Positions 8,015 through 17,218 of a stretch of 64,000 nt of DNA are shown here, piece by piece. The DNA comes from Treponema_C sp050320395 (GTDB lineage: Bacteria > Spirochaetota > Spirochaetia > Treponematales > Treponemataceae), in assembly GCF_050320395.1 (NCBI RefSeq), contig NZ_CP144459.1, positions 682,001 through 746,000 on the forward strand. Direction: 5' to 3'. Position 1 is the first letter of the stretch; each line of letters begins with the position of its first letter. The notes beneath the pieces were generated by a model, which was given only the letters and a program-made list of their open reading frames with translations, was not told where the DNA came from and made no database searches. Made by a program: the position numbers and the translations under genes.

Positions 8015-9154
8015 GTGAAAAATCGTCTTTTTGTATTAATGACGGTGTTTGCCGTAACGGTGCCGCTGTTATTCTCATGTTCGGGTAAAAAGGATTCCGA
8101 CGCAGCAAAGATGCGGGAATCGATGCAGACAATGACCCGGGAAGAGCTTATTGAAGCCGCAAAAAAAGAAGGGAAACTGGTTGTCTATTCGACTACTTCC
8201 CGTGTTTCGCTTGCCGCCGAGAATTTTGAAAAGCTCTACGGTATTAAGGTTGAAACGGCGAACTTAAAAGACGGCGAACTGGTAAAAAAAGTATCGTTGG
8301 AGGTAAGCGGTAAGGTCGCCGGAGCCGATATGGTTTTGTGTCAGGACGGTGCCCGTGTATACGGTGAATTGATAAATCTCGGCTACTTGGTAAACTATGT
8401 ACCCTTTTCGCTTGCCGATCAAATTCCGCCGGAAAATCAAAATCCCTTGGTATTTCAATTTTGTGATAAAATCTTTGTCTTTAACAGCGAAAAATCGGAA
8501 GAACCTCCGGTAACCAATATTTGGCAGTTGACGGAACCCGAATGGAAGGGACGTATTCAATTTAAGAATCCGCCGCAGGAAGGTGTCAATTCCAATTTTT
8601 TAACCATGCTTACCAGCGATAAATGGGCCGCAAAAATTGCACAGGCTTATAAAGATTATTACGGAAAAGAAATTGTTTTAACAACCGAAAACGCCGGCTA
8701 CGAATGGATGAAGGGCTTTTTCAATAATGCTGTTTTGGGAACGAGCGATTCGAATATTGCCGAAAATGTGGGAACTAAGGGACAAAAAGAACAGTTGATG
8801 GGCTTATTTGTTCTTTCAAAACTGCGCTATGCGGCGAAAAAGAATCTTGCTTTAGCTCCTATAAAAGAAATGCAGCCTTTTTCCGGATTTTATTATCCGA
8901 TTTATGCTCAGCTTACGGCGAATGCACAAAACATCAATGCGGCAAAGTTGTTTATAGAATATCTTTTGACCGAAGAAGGCTTTGCACCTTGGAAATCCGA
9001 TATAGGCTCTTATTCGGGTAATCCTCAAGTACCCTGTAACGAAGCGGATGAAGACATAAATTTTTGGGCAGCCCGTCTTGTGCGGGAAGAACCCCGATAT
9101 TCTTATGAAAACCGCGCTAAAGTTGAAGAATTCGTCAATAATTTAATAAACTGA
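8015..9154 (+). CDS. Iron-type ABC transporter substrate-binding lipoprotein (extracellular solute-binding family 1)
   Basis: 379 residues with a GTG start (AAGGAGGA 4 nt upstream). The signal peptide ends in the lipobox LLFSC, so the protein should be anchored to the inner membrane. The mature part follows the AfuA/FutA pattern: EGKLVVYSTTS near the N-terminus, a two-lobed fold and a C-terminal LFIEYLLTEEGF helix typical of Fe3+-binding proteins. Partnered with the permease and ATPase that follow. Substrate is probably ferric iron, although related proteins bind spermidine, thiamine or phosphonates; I cannot resolve this from sequence alone. Confidence 0.87.
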   Translation: MKNRLFVLMTVFAVTVPLLFSCSGKKDSDAAKMRESMQTMTREELIEAAKKEGKLVVYSTTSRVSLAAENFEKLYGIKVETANLKDGELVKKVSLEVSGKVAGADMVLCQDGARVYGELINLGYLVNYVPFSLADQIPPENQNPLVFQFCDKIFVFNSEKSEEPPVTNIWQLTEPEWKGRIQFKNPPQEGVNSNFLTMLTSDKWAAKIAQAYKDYYGKEIVLTTENAGYEWMKGFFNNAVLGTSDSNIAENVGTKGQKEQLMGLFVLSKLRYAAKKNLALAPIKEMQPFSGFYYPIYAQLTANAQNINAAKLFIEYLLTEEGFAPWKSDIGSYSGNPQVPCNEADEDINFWAARLVREEPRYSYENRAKVEEFVNNLIN

Positions 9155-9167
9155 ACCGTTCGATGGT

Positions 9168-9216
9168 AAATCGTGTCCGAATCCGTGTCAACAGGTACGG
9201 GGCGGGCACGATTTTT
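9168..9216 (+). terminator. Terminator-like attenuator between binding protein and permease
   Basis: Twelve-bp stem with one G-T wobble, AAATCGTGTCCG (9168-9179) against 9203-9214, extended by an inner CCGT/ACGG pair and followed by five Ts. It lies inside the operon, so it probably stops part of the transcripts and gives more binding protein than permease. Confidence 0.7.
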
Positions 9217-9313
9217 GAATACAATGTTTGACTGCGGCAATATACCGTTTAGCCGCTTAAAACATGCGTATCGCTTAAAAGTCAATTCTTCAAAATATTC
9301 AGAAGGAGGGCAT

Positions 9314-11110
9314 ATGCCGTGGCGAAACAATGTTAAAGCTTTTTTTAAAGAGCCGCAAAACATCATTCTCGTTATACTTTTTGCCGTATTATGTTTTTTA
9401 ACCCTGGTACCCCTGGTTTCGTTGTTACGGGATACCTTTGTTGCACATCCGGCGGAATTGATGATGATAAAAAATGTAAAGGCCGGAGATTTTACCTTAT
9501 TTCACTGGTATAAAATCTTTTTTGACGGAAAAAACAGCCGGAATTTATTTTACAGTCCTTTTTGGAATACGATAAAGGTTTCTTTGGGAAGCTGCGTGAT
9601 CGCAATTCTCTTGGGCGGAGCGATGGCTTGGCTCGTTGCCCGTTCCAATATTCGTTTTAAACCGCTGATAAGTACGATTTTTGTGTTTCCGTATATTATG
9701 CCTGCATGGACTTTGGCGATGGCGTGGCTGAATTTTTTTCGTAATTCCTACATAGGCGGAAAATCGGGATTGTTTACCGCCTTTACCGGCATTGAAACGG
9801 CTAACTGGTTTGCTTACGGAGAATTTCCGATTATTATGGTAACGGGATTACATTACGCCCCCTTTGCCTATATTTTAATCGGCGGCATTTTGCAAAACAT
9901 GGATGCCAATTTGGAAGAGGCGGCAATGCTTTTACATGCAAGCCGTTTTAAGATTTTGCGTAAAGTTACGTTTCCGATTGTGGTACCCGCCGTTTTTTCG
10001 GCTTTTTTGCTTACCTTTGCAAGTTCCATGAGCGCATTTGCCGTTCCCGCCTTTTTGGGAACTCCCGTGCGTTATTATGTGTTGACAACCCAATTATACC
10101 GCACGTTGAACGGCGTCAATCAGGGGTACGGTTACGTGATGACCCTTGTTATGCTTGCAGTCGGTTTGTGCATTTTGGCTTTTAATCAATGGTTTGTCGG
10201 TAAGCGCAAATCCTTTATTACGGTTACCGGAAAAAGTTCACAGGCTGCTTTGGTAAATCTGTATAAAGCGCGTATGCCCGTATCGATAATCGTATTGGTT
10301 TTGCTCCTTTTGATTGCGGTTTTACCCCTCGTTTCGTTTGCGGTAGAATCCTTTACAATGGAAACCGGAAATTATCATCCGTCGAATTTTACCGCGGTAT
10401 TTTGGCTCGGAAAGGGAAGTCCCGATATTGCAAATGCTGAACCCGGTATTTTGCGCAATAAATATTTGTATCAGGGGCTATGGAACAGCGTCAAATTATC
10501 TCTGTGCTGTTCGTTTGTCGCGGGTACTTGCGGCGTATTGTGCGGTTATGCTGTCGTAAAAAAGCGCGGCAGCCGGTTGTCCGAGCTCGTAAACGGATTG
10601 GCCTTTTTTCCGTATCTAATGCCTGCAATGGCGTTCAGTGCGATTTATTTATCGATGTTCAGCAGGCAAAACGGTTTTATTCCTCCCTTATACGGAACCT
10701 TTTTGCTGTTGGTTATTATCGGCTCGGTAAAGTATCTTCCCTTTGCTTCCAGAGCGGGCGTCAATGCCATGTTACAGCTCAGTAATGAAATAGAGGAGGC
10801 GGCTCTTATCCAGGGAGTAGGCTGGTGGAAGCGTATGGTACGCATTATTTTCCCCATTCAAAGAACAAGCTTTCTTGCCGGTTATTTACTTCCCTTTATT
10901 TCATGCATGCGGGAGTTGTCGTTGTTTATTCTGCTTGTTACGCCTGCAAACCGAGTATTGACGACCATGCTGTTCCAGTATAACGAAAAAGGCTGGAGTC
11001 AGTATGCAAACGCGATTAATTTATTGATTATTATAGTGGTTCTGTTTTTTAATTTTGTTATAAATAAATTAACCGGAGCTTCTATAGATAAAGGAATAGG
11101 AGGAGCATAA
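9314..11110 (+). CDS. Iron-type ABC transporter permease, two fused permease domains (FbpB/AfuB type)
   Basis: 598-residue inner-membrane permease with about twelve membrane segments in two homologous halves. Each half carries an EAA loop that docks the ATPase: LEEAAMLLHASRFKIL in the first and IEEAALIQGVGWWKRM in the second. Two fused permease domains in one chain are typical of ferric-iron (FbpB) transporters. AAGGAGGG at 9303-9310 sets the ATG at 9314; a 47-codon upstream extension would run through the attenuator and is rejected. One base separates its stop from the ATPase start region. Confidence 0.9.
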   Translation: MPWRNNVKAFFKEPQNIILVILFAVLCFLTLVPLVSLLRDTFVAHPAELMMIKNVKAGDFTLFHWYKIFFDGKNSRNLFYSPFWNTIKVSLGSCVIAILLGGAMAWLVARSNIRFKPLISTIFVFPYIMPAWTLAMAWLNFFRNSYIGGKSGLFTAFTGIETANWFAYGEFPIIMVTGLHYAPFAYILIGGILQNMDANLEEAAMLLHASRFKILRKVTFPIVVPAVFSAFLLTFASSMSAFAVPAFLGTPVRYYVLTTQLYRTLNGVNQGYGYVMTLVMLAVGLCILAFNQWFVGKRKSFITVTGKSSQAALVNLYKARMPVSIIVLVLLLLIAVLPLVSFAVESFTMETGNYHPSNFTAVFWLGKGSPDIANAEPGILRNKYLYQGLWNSVKLSLCCSFVAGTCGVLCGYAVVKKRGSRLSELVNGLAFFPYLMPAMAFSAIYLSMFSRQNGFIPPLYGTFLLLVIIGSVKYLPFASRAGVNAMLQLSNEIEEAALIQGVGWWKRMVRIIFPIQRTSFLAGYLLPFISCMRELSLFILLVTPANRVLTTMLFQYNEKGWSQYANAINLLIIIVVLFFNFVINKLTGASIDKGIGGA

Positions 11111-11111
11111 T

Positions 11112-12233
11112 ATGTCCGATATTACGTTAAAAAATATAACAAAACGATTCGGTAAAAGCGTTGCCGTCGATAATTTGAATTTGACCATCAAAGACGGCGA
11201 ATTTATAACTCTTTTGGGACCGTCCGGCTGCGGTAAAACCACAACCCTGCGCATGATTGCCGGTCTTGAAACGCCTACCGAAGGAGAAATTTGGCTTGAC
11301 GATACATGTGTGTTTTCGGCCGAAAAAGGAATCAATGTAGCACCGCATAAACGGAACGTCGGCTTTTTGTTTCAAAATTATGCGTTGTGGCCTCATATGA
11401 CCGTGTATCAAAATATCAGCTTCGGTTTGGAAAATTTAAAATGGCCGAAAGACCGCATTTCAAAAAAAATTGCCGAATTGATGAAAATGCTCAAAATCGA
11501 AGAATATGCCAAACGTTATCCGAGTGAACTTTCAGGCGGTCAACAGCAGCGTGTTGCAATCGCAAGAACTCTTGCCACGGAACCTAAGGTTTTGTTTATG
11601 GATGAGCCTTTGAGCAATTTGGACGCAAAACTGAGAATGGATATGCGCGCCGAATTAAAACGCCTGCATGTGGAAACGGGATCGACCTTTGTTTACGTAA
11701 CGCACGATCAGTTGGAAGCGATGACCTTATCCACGAATATTTGCCTGATGAAAGACGGCGTATTGCAGCAGTATGCGCCGCCTTTAACGGTGTATCATTC
11801 TCCCGCCAATATGTTTACGGCCGATTTTGTCGGAAACCCGTCCATCAATATGATTGAAGGAAGCGCGTCAAACGTCAATTTAAATGAGATTAAAATTAAA
11901 GCCGACAGCTTGAATTTACTGTTTACCCCGGTTTCCAATGCGGTTTCGCTCCGAGACAATCACAGGGTGGTACTCGGTATCCGTCCCGAATATATACAAA
12001 TAGAGGCGCAAAAGGGATTAAAAGCTCATATTTATTCCACATTGCCGTCGGGAATGGAAACCGTTGTAAAAGTACAATCGGAACACATGCTTTTAACCGG
12101 TGTTGTGTTCGGCGGTAAAGATTTCAGCGTCGGCTCGGAAACGAAGATAAACTTTGTCGGTGAAGGCTGCGTACTCTTTGATGCCGAAAGCCGGGAGTTT
12201 TTAGCATACGGCCGTTTGGAGGCCGCCGATTAA
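11112..12233 (+). CDS. ABC transporter ATP-binding protein (FbpC/PotA type)
   Basis: 373-residue ATPase powering the upstream permease. All motifs are present: Walker A GPSGCGKTT, Q-loop LFQNYALWPHM, signature LSGGQQQRVAIAR, Walker B VLFMDEPLSNLD and switch His in YVTHDQ. The C-terminal region (about residues 240-370) is a TOBE-type regulatory domain. It starts 1 nt after the permease stop. The operon order binding protein-permease-ATPase is the canonical iron-uptake arrangement. Confidence 0.93.
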   Translation: MSDITLKNITKRFGKSVAVDNLNLTIKDGEFITLLGPSGCGKTTTLRMIAGLETPTEGEIWLDDTCVFSAEKGINVAPHKRNVGFLFQNYALWPHMTVYQNISFGLENLKWPKDRISKKIAELMKMLKIEEYAKRYPSELSGGQQQRVAIARTLATEPKVLFMDEPLSNLDAKLRMDMRAELKRLHVETGSTFVYVTHDQLEAMTLSTNICLMKDGVLQQYAPPLTVYHSPANMFTADFVGNPSINMIEGSASNVNLNEIKIKADSLNLLFTPVSNAVSLRDNHRVVLGIRPEYIQIEAQKGLKAHIYSTLPSGMETVVKVQSEHMLLTGVVFGGKDFSVGSETKINFVGEGCVLFDAESREFLAYGRLEAAD

Positions 12234-12296
12234 GGCTTCATCTTGTAATGCGGCGCTTACGTGCCGCGCCGTTCAACGGCTGAATAAGAGGCGCTT

Positions 12297-13034
12297 GTGG
12301 AAGAATCCGTAAAAAAAATATTAATCGTTGACGATGAAAAAGATATTGTCGAATGCCTCGATATGAATTTGAAAAAAAAGGGGTATGCGACGGTCTTTGC
12401 ATATGACGGAACTCAAGCCGTAGTTGCGGCCCGCAGGGAAAAGCCGGATTGTATTCTTCTTGATATAATGCTTCCGCATATAGGCGGAATTGAAGTGTGC
12501 AGGCTGTTAAAGGCCGATGAAAGCACGGCTTTAATTCCCGTTATTATGCTTACCGCAAAAGGAGAAGAAGACGATAAAGTCGGCGGATTCGATGCCGGAG
12601 CGGACGATTATATTACCAAACCGTTCGGCTGGAAAGAATTATTTGCGCGTATCGATGCGGTGCTGCGCCGTTCCGCATCGGTATCCGCCGCGGCTGTGGC
12701 GAGCCTGAAGGAAAAAGATGAAGCGCTTTGTTTTCAGGTGCAGGATATAAGAATATATCCGGATAAACATATCGTTGAAAAAGATTCTCAGCGCATCAAT
12801 CTTACCGCTACGGAATTTACCATTTTGCGGCTTTTGGCCGAACGGCACGGTAATATCGTAACAAGAAGCGAATTGTATGAAGCTTTGGGCATTGTTAAAA
12901 ATGCCGGCGAACAGGTATGTTCGTTGGCTGTCCATTTTGCGAATTTGCGTAAAAAACTGGGGGACGATGCGCAAAACTGCCGTTATATAGAAACGGTGCG
13001 TAAAATCGGATTTAAAATAAATGACCGATATTGA
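12297..13034 (+). CDS. OmpR/PhoB-family response regulator
   Basis: 245-residue DNA-binding response regulator with a GTG start. The receiver domain has the acidic pair D12/D13, phospho-acceptor D56 (CILLDIMLP), a switch Thr in MLTAKGEEDD and Lys in TKPFGWKEL. The C-terminal winged helix (about 145-245) includes LTATEFTILRLLAERHG. It overlaps the histidine kinase gene by 14 nt, so the two are translated together. Sixty-three nt separate it from the ABC ATPase, with GC-rich hairpins (about 12250-12280) but no T tract, so co-transcription with the transporter is possible. The target genes are unknown. Confidence 0.92.
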   Translation: MEESVKKILIVDDEKDIVECLDMNLKKKGYATVFAYDGTQAVVAARREKPDCILLDIMLPHIGGIEVCRLLKADESTALIPVIMLTAKGEEDDKVGGFDAGADDYITKPFGWKELFARIDAVLRRSASVSAAAVASLKEKDEALCFQVQDIRIYPDKHIVEKDSQRINLTATEFTILRLLAERHGNIVTRSELYEALGIVKNAGEQVCSLAVHFANLRKKLGDDAQNCRYIETVRKIGFKINDRY

Positions 13035-14259
13035 CCGCATAATAGCGGCGGGTTTTGTTTTTTTCGCCCTCATTTGTACCGTCTGCGTGCTGTGTTTTAT
13101 TTTAGTGCATTTATATATGCATTTTAAAAACCGGATTGCAAAGCTCGAGAAAAAAAACGAAAAACTGCAAGGCGAATTACACGCAAAAGAAAAAAAACTG
13201 TCGGAGATTGGTGCGGCGGATAATGAGCGTTTTAATTATTTTAACGCCATCTTTACAACAATGAAAGACGGAATCGTCGTTTTGAGCGGTAACGGTGAAC
13301 CTATTTTGGTGAATCCGGCGGCCCGGGATTTTTTACATATAGATAAACGTATATTCCTAAAAAACGATACATCGTTTTACGGTAATTTTTATGCCGAAAC
13401 AAGTGCGCTGTGTATGAATGTGTATAAGACGGGCCGGGACGAGACTTTTGAATATTCCGTTGAGGATCGGTTTTTTTCCGTATCCGCATTCAGAATTTGC
13501 GACCGTTACAAACCGTCCGTTTATTTAGGCGTTTTGGCATTGATTTCGGATATTTCCGAAGCCCGCCGTGTTGAGCAAAGACGGAAGGAATTCGTAAGAG
13601 ATGTTTCTCATGAGTTTCGTACCCCCATGACCTTAATTTCCGGTTATGCGCAAATGCTGCGTATGTGGGATGAAGTTACGCACGAAGAACGTACAAAAGC
13701 GCTTGATATAATTGAACAGGAAACAAAGCGCTTGAAAAAACTGGTGTCGGAACTGTTGACTCTTTCGGCTGCGGATAGAGGCGAAAATGAGGAAAAAACG
13801 GAAAGTACCTATGTCGATATTGAAGCGGTTATCGATCAAATTATATGGACTATGGAAGATGCCGCCGCCCGAAAAAGCATCAAGCTTATAAGCGATGTAA
13901 AGCTTGATTATCCGTTGCTGCGTGCAAACGAACAGTTTATGTATCAAATGCTTTTGAATCTGATAGATAATGCGGTTACATATAACAAAGAAGGCGGTTC
14001 GGTACATATTTGTGCATATAATAATACGGAAAAGGTTTTTATTACGGTAGCCGACACGGGAAAGGGCATGCGGGAAAAACACTGCAAACGTATCTTTGAA
14101 CCTTTTTACAGAATAGATCAGGATCGCAATTCCGGAAGCGGCGGAACCGGTATCGGCTTATCGATTGTCGCCCGCATTGTGCAGCGCATGAAAGGCACTG
14201 TCAGTGTTAAAAGCGAACCGGAAAAAGGCTCTATCTTTTGTATCGAATTGCCGATTTGA
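13021..14259 (+). CDS. PhoR-like membrane sensor histidine kinase
   Basis: 412 residues: one N-terminal membrane segment (about 8-33), a short coiled coil (36-65), a cytoplasmic PAS-like domain (about 70-180), then the kinase core. The phosphorylated His is H197 in VSHEFRTPM. N-box NLIDNAVTYN, G1 DTGKGM and G2 GGTGIGLSIV are intact. There is no extracytoplasmic sensor domain, so the signal is probably intracellular or comes via a partner, as with PhoR (family knowledge). Partner of the overlapping response regulator. Confidence 0.92.
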   Translation: MTDIDRIIAAGFVFFALICTVCVLCFILVHLYMHFKNRIAKLEKKNEKLQGELHAKEKKLSEIGAADNERFNYFNAIFTTMKDGIVVLSGNGEPILVNPAARDFLHIDKRIFLKNDTSFYGNFYAETSALCMNVYKTGRDETFEYSVEDRFFSVSAFRICDRYKPSVYLGVLALISDISEARRVEQRRKEFVRDVSHEFRTPMTLISGYAQMLRMWDEVTHEERTKALDIIEQETKRLKKLVSELLTLSAADRGENEEKTESTYVDIEAVIDQIIWTMEDAAARKSIKLISDVKLDYPLLRANEQFMYQMLLNLIDNAVTYNKEGGSVHICAYNNTEKVFITVADTGKGMREKHCKRIFEPFYRIDQDRNSGSGGTGIGLSIVARIVQRMKGTVSVKSEPEKGSIFCIELPI

Positions 14260-14301
14260 CGCAGCGTATCCGAGGAATAAAAAACATGTGTGGGAGAATG
14301 T

Positions 14302-14694
14302 ATGCAAATTGAATTTACGGCCTTCGGGTTTAAATACGGAATCTTAGCCGAAGCGGACATTGTATTTGATGTACGCTGTTTGGAAAACCCCTTTTATGTC
14401 CCCGCTTTGCGCGATAAAACCGGTGAAGATAAGGAAGTACGCGATTTTATTATGTCTTTTCCCGAAACGGATGAAGTTTTAAAACGCATACGCGATTACT
14501 TGGAATATACGATTCCGCTTTATGAAAAAAAAGGAAAAGAACGTCTTGTTGTCGGCTTCGGCTGTACCGGCGGTCAGCACAGAAGCGTTACCTGCCTCTA
14601 TGTGCTTCGCGACTGTTTTGCAGTTCAATATCCGCATATCCGTATAGGTATGCGCGATATGGAACGCAATCAAAAAGCTCTTGCACAAAAATAA
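14302..14694 (+). CDS. Stand-alone RapZ C-terminal domain protein
   Basis: 130 residues matching only the C-terminal half of RapZ/YvcJ. It contains SFGFKYG-like AFGFKYG, FDVRCLENPFYVP and the signature GFGCTGGQHRSV. The N-terminal P-loop kinase domain of full-length RapZ is absent. In enteric bacteria this C-terminal domain binds small RNAs and a metabolite; whether a free domain does so here is unknown. Start set at 14302 by GGGAG upstream. Ends one base before the convergent mutS2 stop, with no visible terminator between them. Confidence 0.85.
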   Translation: MQIEFTAFGFKYGILAEADIVFDVRCLENPFYVPALRDKTGEDKEVRDFIMSFPETDEVLKRIRDYLEYTIPLYEKKGKERLVVGFGCTGGQHRSVTCLYVLRDCFAVQYPHIRIGMRDMERNQKALAQK

Positions 14695-14695
14695 A

Positions 14696-17161
14696 TCAGC
14701 CCAGCTGTACGTAGGTTTTGCCCGTCCCGCCGTCTTGGGGAGGGGCAAAACAAAAGCTCTTTACATTCGGACTGGAGGCGAGGGTTTTATGTACTCCCTC
14801 TTGTAAGATACCGTCGCCCTTGCCGTGAATTACCGAAAACTCGTGCAAGCCGCGTATAGTGCATATGTCTATGTGCCTTTCAAGGGCCTTTATTGCATCT
14901 TCGAGCCGCATACCCAAAAGCCGCAGTTCAAAACTTGCGACTGCGGCCGAAGCACCGCAAACCGGCAGTGTGCCGGATGCGGCCTCTTTTTCGAGCGGGG
15001 CCAATTCAACCGAAAACGAAGGCGCTTGCGAAAGAGGGCTGGAGCTGCGTTCCTTTTGTACCGCCGCAGGGCGCAAATCCTCTTCTTTGCAGCTTATTTT
15101 CATCGAACCTGCCTGCACAATCCATTCGCCCTTTTTCCCCTTACCGACGATGAGGGCGCGCACCTTCGAATTTGCCGTATACACTTCCATGCCGACTTTA
15201 AAAACCGCCTGCCCCCGCTTTTTTGCAGGCGGAGAATCGGTTGTTTGGGTACGCTCTTTTTTCCATTCTCTTTGCTTTGTATCCAAATCCGCACTTTGGG
15301 CTTGAATGCTTTGTTCCAGTTCGGTTATAAAGTTTTTAACCTTCAGCGTTTTTTCACGCGTAATTTCGCCTTCGCGCAGTTGGCGTACCAGGTTTTCCAG
15401 CAGGCGGCGGTTTTCGCATAAAAACGTTTTATTTTGCTTTAATGTTTCTTCTTTCAGCTCTATTTCTTTTTGCTTCAATTCCAAATCGCGCGATCGGATT
15501 TTTTCGTCTTTTTTGTTTAAATCGATTTCTTTAAGGCGGCATTCCGCTTCGGCTTTTTCAAGGGCGGCGTATTTTTCGGTAAGACCGCGTATAAGGGCCG
15601 ATATATCCGTTTGGCGGTTTTCAACATAGAGCCGTGCCCCCTGAATAATCTTTTCGCTTAATCCGCTTTTTTTCGCTATACTCAAGGCGCGGCTTTCTCC
15701 GGGAACCCCCATGAGAACGCGGTAGGTCGGCTGGAGATTTCCCTCATTAAATTCAACCGAAGCGTTTATGCAGTTTTTGTGGGTGTAACCGTAGTTTTTT
15801 AAAGAACCGTGATGGGTTGTTACGAGGACAAAGGCGTTTTTTTCAATCAACTCGTCCAATACCGCCATTGCGATAGCCGCCCCTTCCTGCGGGTCGGTGC
15901 CGTTGCCCAATTCGTCCAACACAATCAGGCTGTCCTTATCGGCCTTGTCGAGCATTTCGCCGACGTTTTTCATGTGAGCGCTGAAGGTCGATAGAGATTG
16001 GTCGATATTTTGTTCGTCTCCTATATCGGCAAAAAAAGATTTAAAAAAGGGCAGTCGGGTTCCGGCTTCGGCGGGAACGGGAATACCGCTTTGGTTTAAA
16101 AGAGCAAACAGGGCGAGCGTTTTTACCGCAACGGTTTTTCCGCCCGCGTTCGGCCCGGTGATAATGAGAACGCGGTGATTTTCACGGAATTCGATGTCTA
16201 TAGGAACGGCCTTATCGTATAAAAGCGGGTGGCGTGCCTGAACAATGCGCAAAGGGTGATTTTTGTCCGCGTCTTCGGCAAAAATGCAGCGGTTTTCCAT
16301 ACCCCAAAGGGCGGCGGCGCGGCTTGTGTCAAGTTCGGTCATAAGACTGAGGGCTTTTTCAAAACTTTCGGTAAAGCGGGACAGTTCTGCGCTCAATGTC
16401 GTCAAAATCCGCCGTATTTCCTGTTCCAGCCTGAATTCTTCCCGAATCAATTCGTTGTTTTTTTGAACGACGTCGTGCGGCTCTATATAGAGGGTTTGCC
16501 CGGTTTGCGAAACTTCATGCACAATTCCTTTGATTTTGCCGCGGTAATCGGCCTTCAGTGCCAAGACCTGTCTTCCCGCACGCAGTACGGGAAGATTCGA
16601 CTGTAAGGCGTTTTGCAGGCGGTCGTTAGTTGTATAGCTTTTTATAAGCTGTTCTATGCTGCGCCTGATTGACTGAATTGAAGAGCGGATTTCCTGCAAT
16701 TCTTTGAGGTTTCTCAGCTTTCCCGATGAATCGATGATGCGGAATATTGCCGCCGAAGCTTCGCTCAAATCGGGTAATAAAGAGGCGGTTTCGCTTAAAG
16801 CTTCGATGCCCGACGGCAGTTTTTCTTCGGTTTTGGCGGTGAAAAAGTTTTTTACTTCCATAACGGAGCGGCAAAATAAGCCGAGCGCATATATGCTTTC
16901 AATCGGCAATACCGCGTTAAGGGTTTTAAGCGTGCCGAATACTTCCCGTACCGGCGGGCGCGGCGTAAGTACAGTGTCCGTACCCGCATTGATTAATTTT
17001 GTCCACGCCATACCGCGCGCTTTTACCCTGTCCGCCTCAAGTTTATCCGTAAAGGGAAGGCGTTCCGCAAGGCTTTTTTTCCCTTCTTCGGTAAGGCAAA
17101 AGGAAGAAACGCTTTCGCATATGCGTGTATAATCAAGCTGTATCAGTGTTTTTATATTCAT
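14696..17161 (-). CDS. mutS2: MutS2 (Smr-domain ATPase/nuclease)
   Basis: 821 residues. MutS-type core and lever/clamp helices, then the ATPase with Walker A ITGPNAGGKT, Walker B LIVLDELGNGTD and a signature near STFSAHMKN. A long coiled coil (about 520-640) follows, then a basic KOW-like segment and the C-terminal Smr domain with ELRLLGMRLEDA and HGKGDG. MutS2 lacks the mismatch-recognition domain; family members act in suppressing recombination and in rescuing collided ribosomes. Its ATG follows rsgA by 57 nt; that gap holds a 14-bp direct repeat (17172-17185 and 17195-17208). Confidence 0.94.
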   Translation of the reverse strand: MNIKTLIQLDYTRICESVSSFCLTEEGKKSLAERLPFTDKLEADRVKARGMAWTKLINAGTDTVLTPRPPVREVFGTLKTLNAVLPIESIYALGLFCRSVMEVKNFFTAKTEEKLPSGIEALSETASLLPDLSEASAAIFRIIDSSGKLRNLKELQEIRSSIQSIRRSIEQLIKSYTTNDRLQNALQSNLPVLRAGRQVLALKADYRGKIKGIVHEVSQTGQTLYIEPHDVVQKNNELIREEFRLEQEIRRILTTLSAELSRFTESFEKALSLMTELDTSRAAALWGMENRCIFAEDADKNHPLRIVQARHPLLYDKAVPIDIEFRENHRVLIITGPNAGGKTVAVKTLALFALLNQSGIPVPAEAGTRLPFFKSFFADIGDEQNIDQSLSTFSAHMKNVGEMLDKADKDSLIVLDELGNGTDPQEGAAIAMAVLDELIEKNAFVLVTTHHGSLKNYGYTHKNCINASVEFNEGNLQPTYRVLMGVPGESRALSIAKKSGLSEKIIQGARLYVENRQTDISALIRGLTEKYAALEKAEAECRLKEIDLNKKDEKIRSRDLELKQKEIELKEETLKQNKTFLCENRRLLENLVRQLREGEITREKTLKVKNFITELEQSIQAQSADLDTKQREWKKERTQTTDSPPAKKRGQAVFKVGMEVYTANSKVRALIVGKGKKGEWIVQAGSMKISCKEEDLRPAAVQKERSSSPLSQAPSFSVELAPLEKEAASGTLPVCGASAAVASFELRLLGMRLEDAIKALERHIDICTIRGLHEFSVIHGKGDGILQEGVHKTLASSPNVKSFCFAPPQDGGTGKTYVQLG

Positions 17162-17218
17162 AGTTTTTTCTTCAATCCGCCGCGCCCAAGACCGTCAATC
17201 CGCCGCGCTTCAGGAACA

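Noticed and set aside
9173..9313. Longer start for the iron-type permease (47 extra residues)
   Set aside because: The extension runs through a terminator-like hairpin and shows no signal or membrane segment; AAGGAGGG directly precedes the ATG at 9314.
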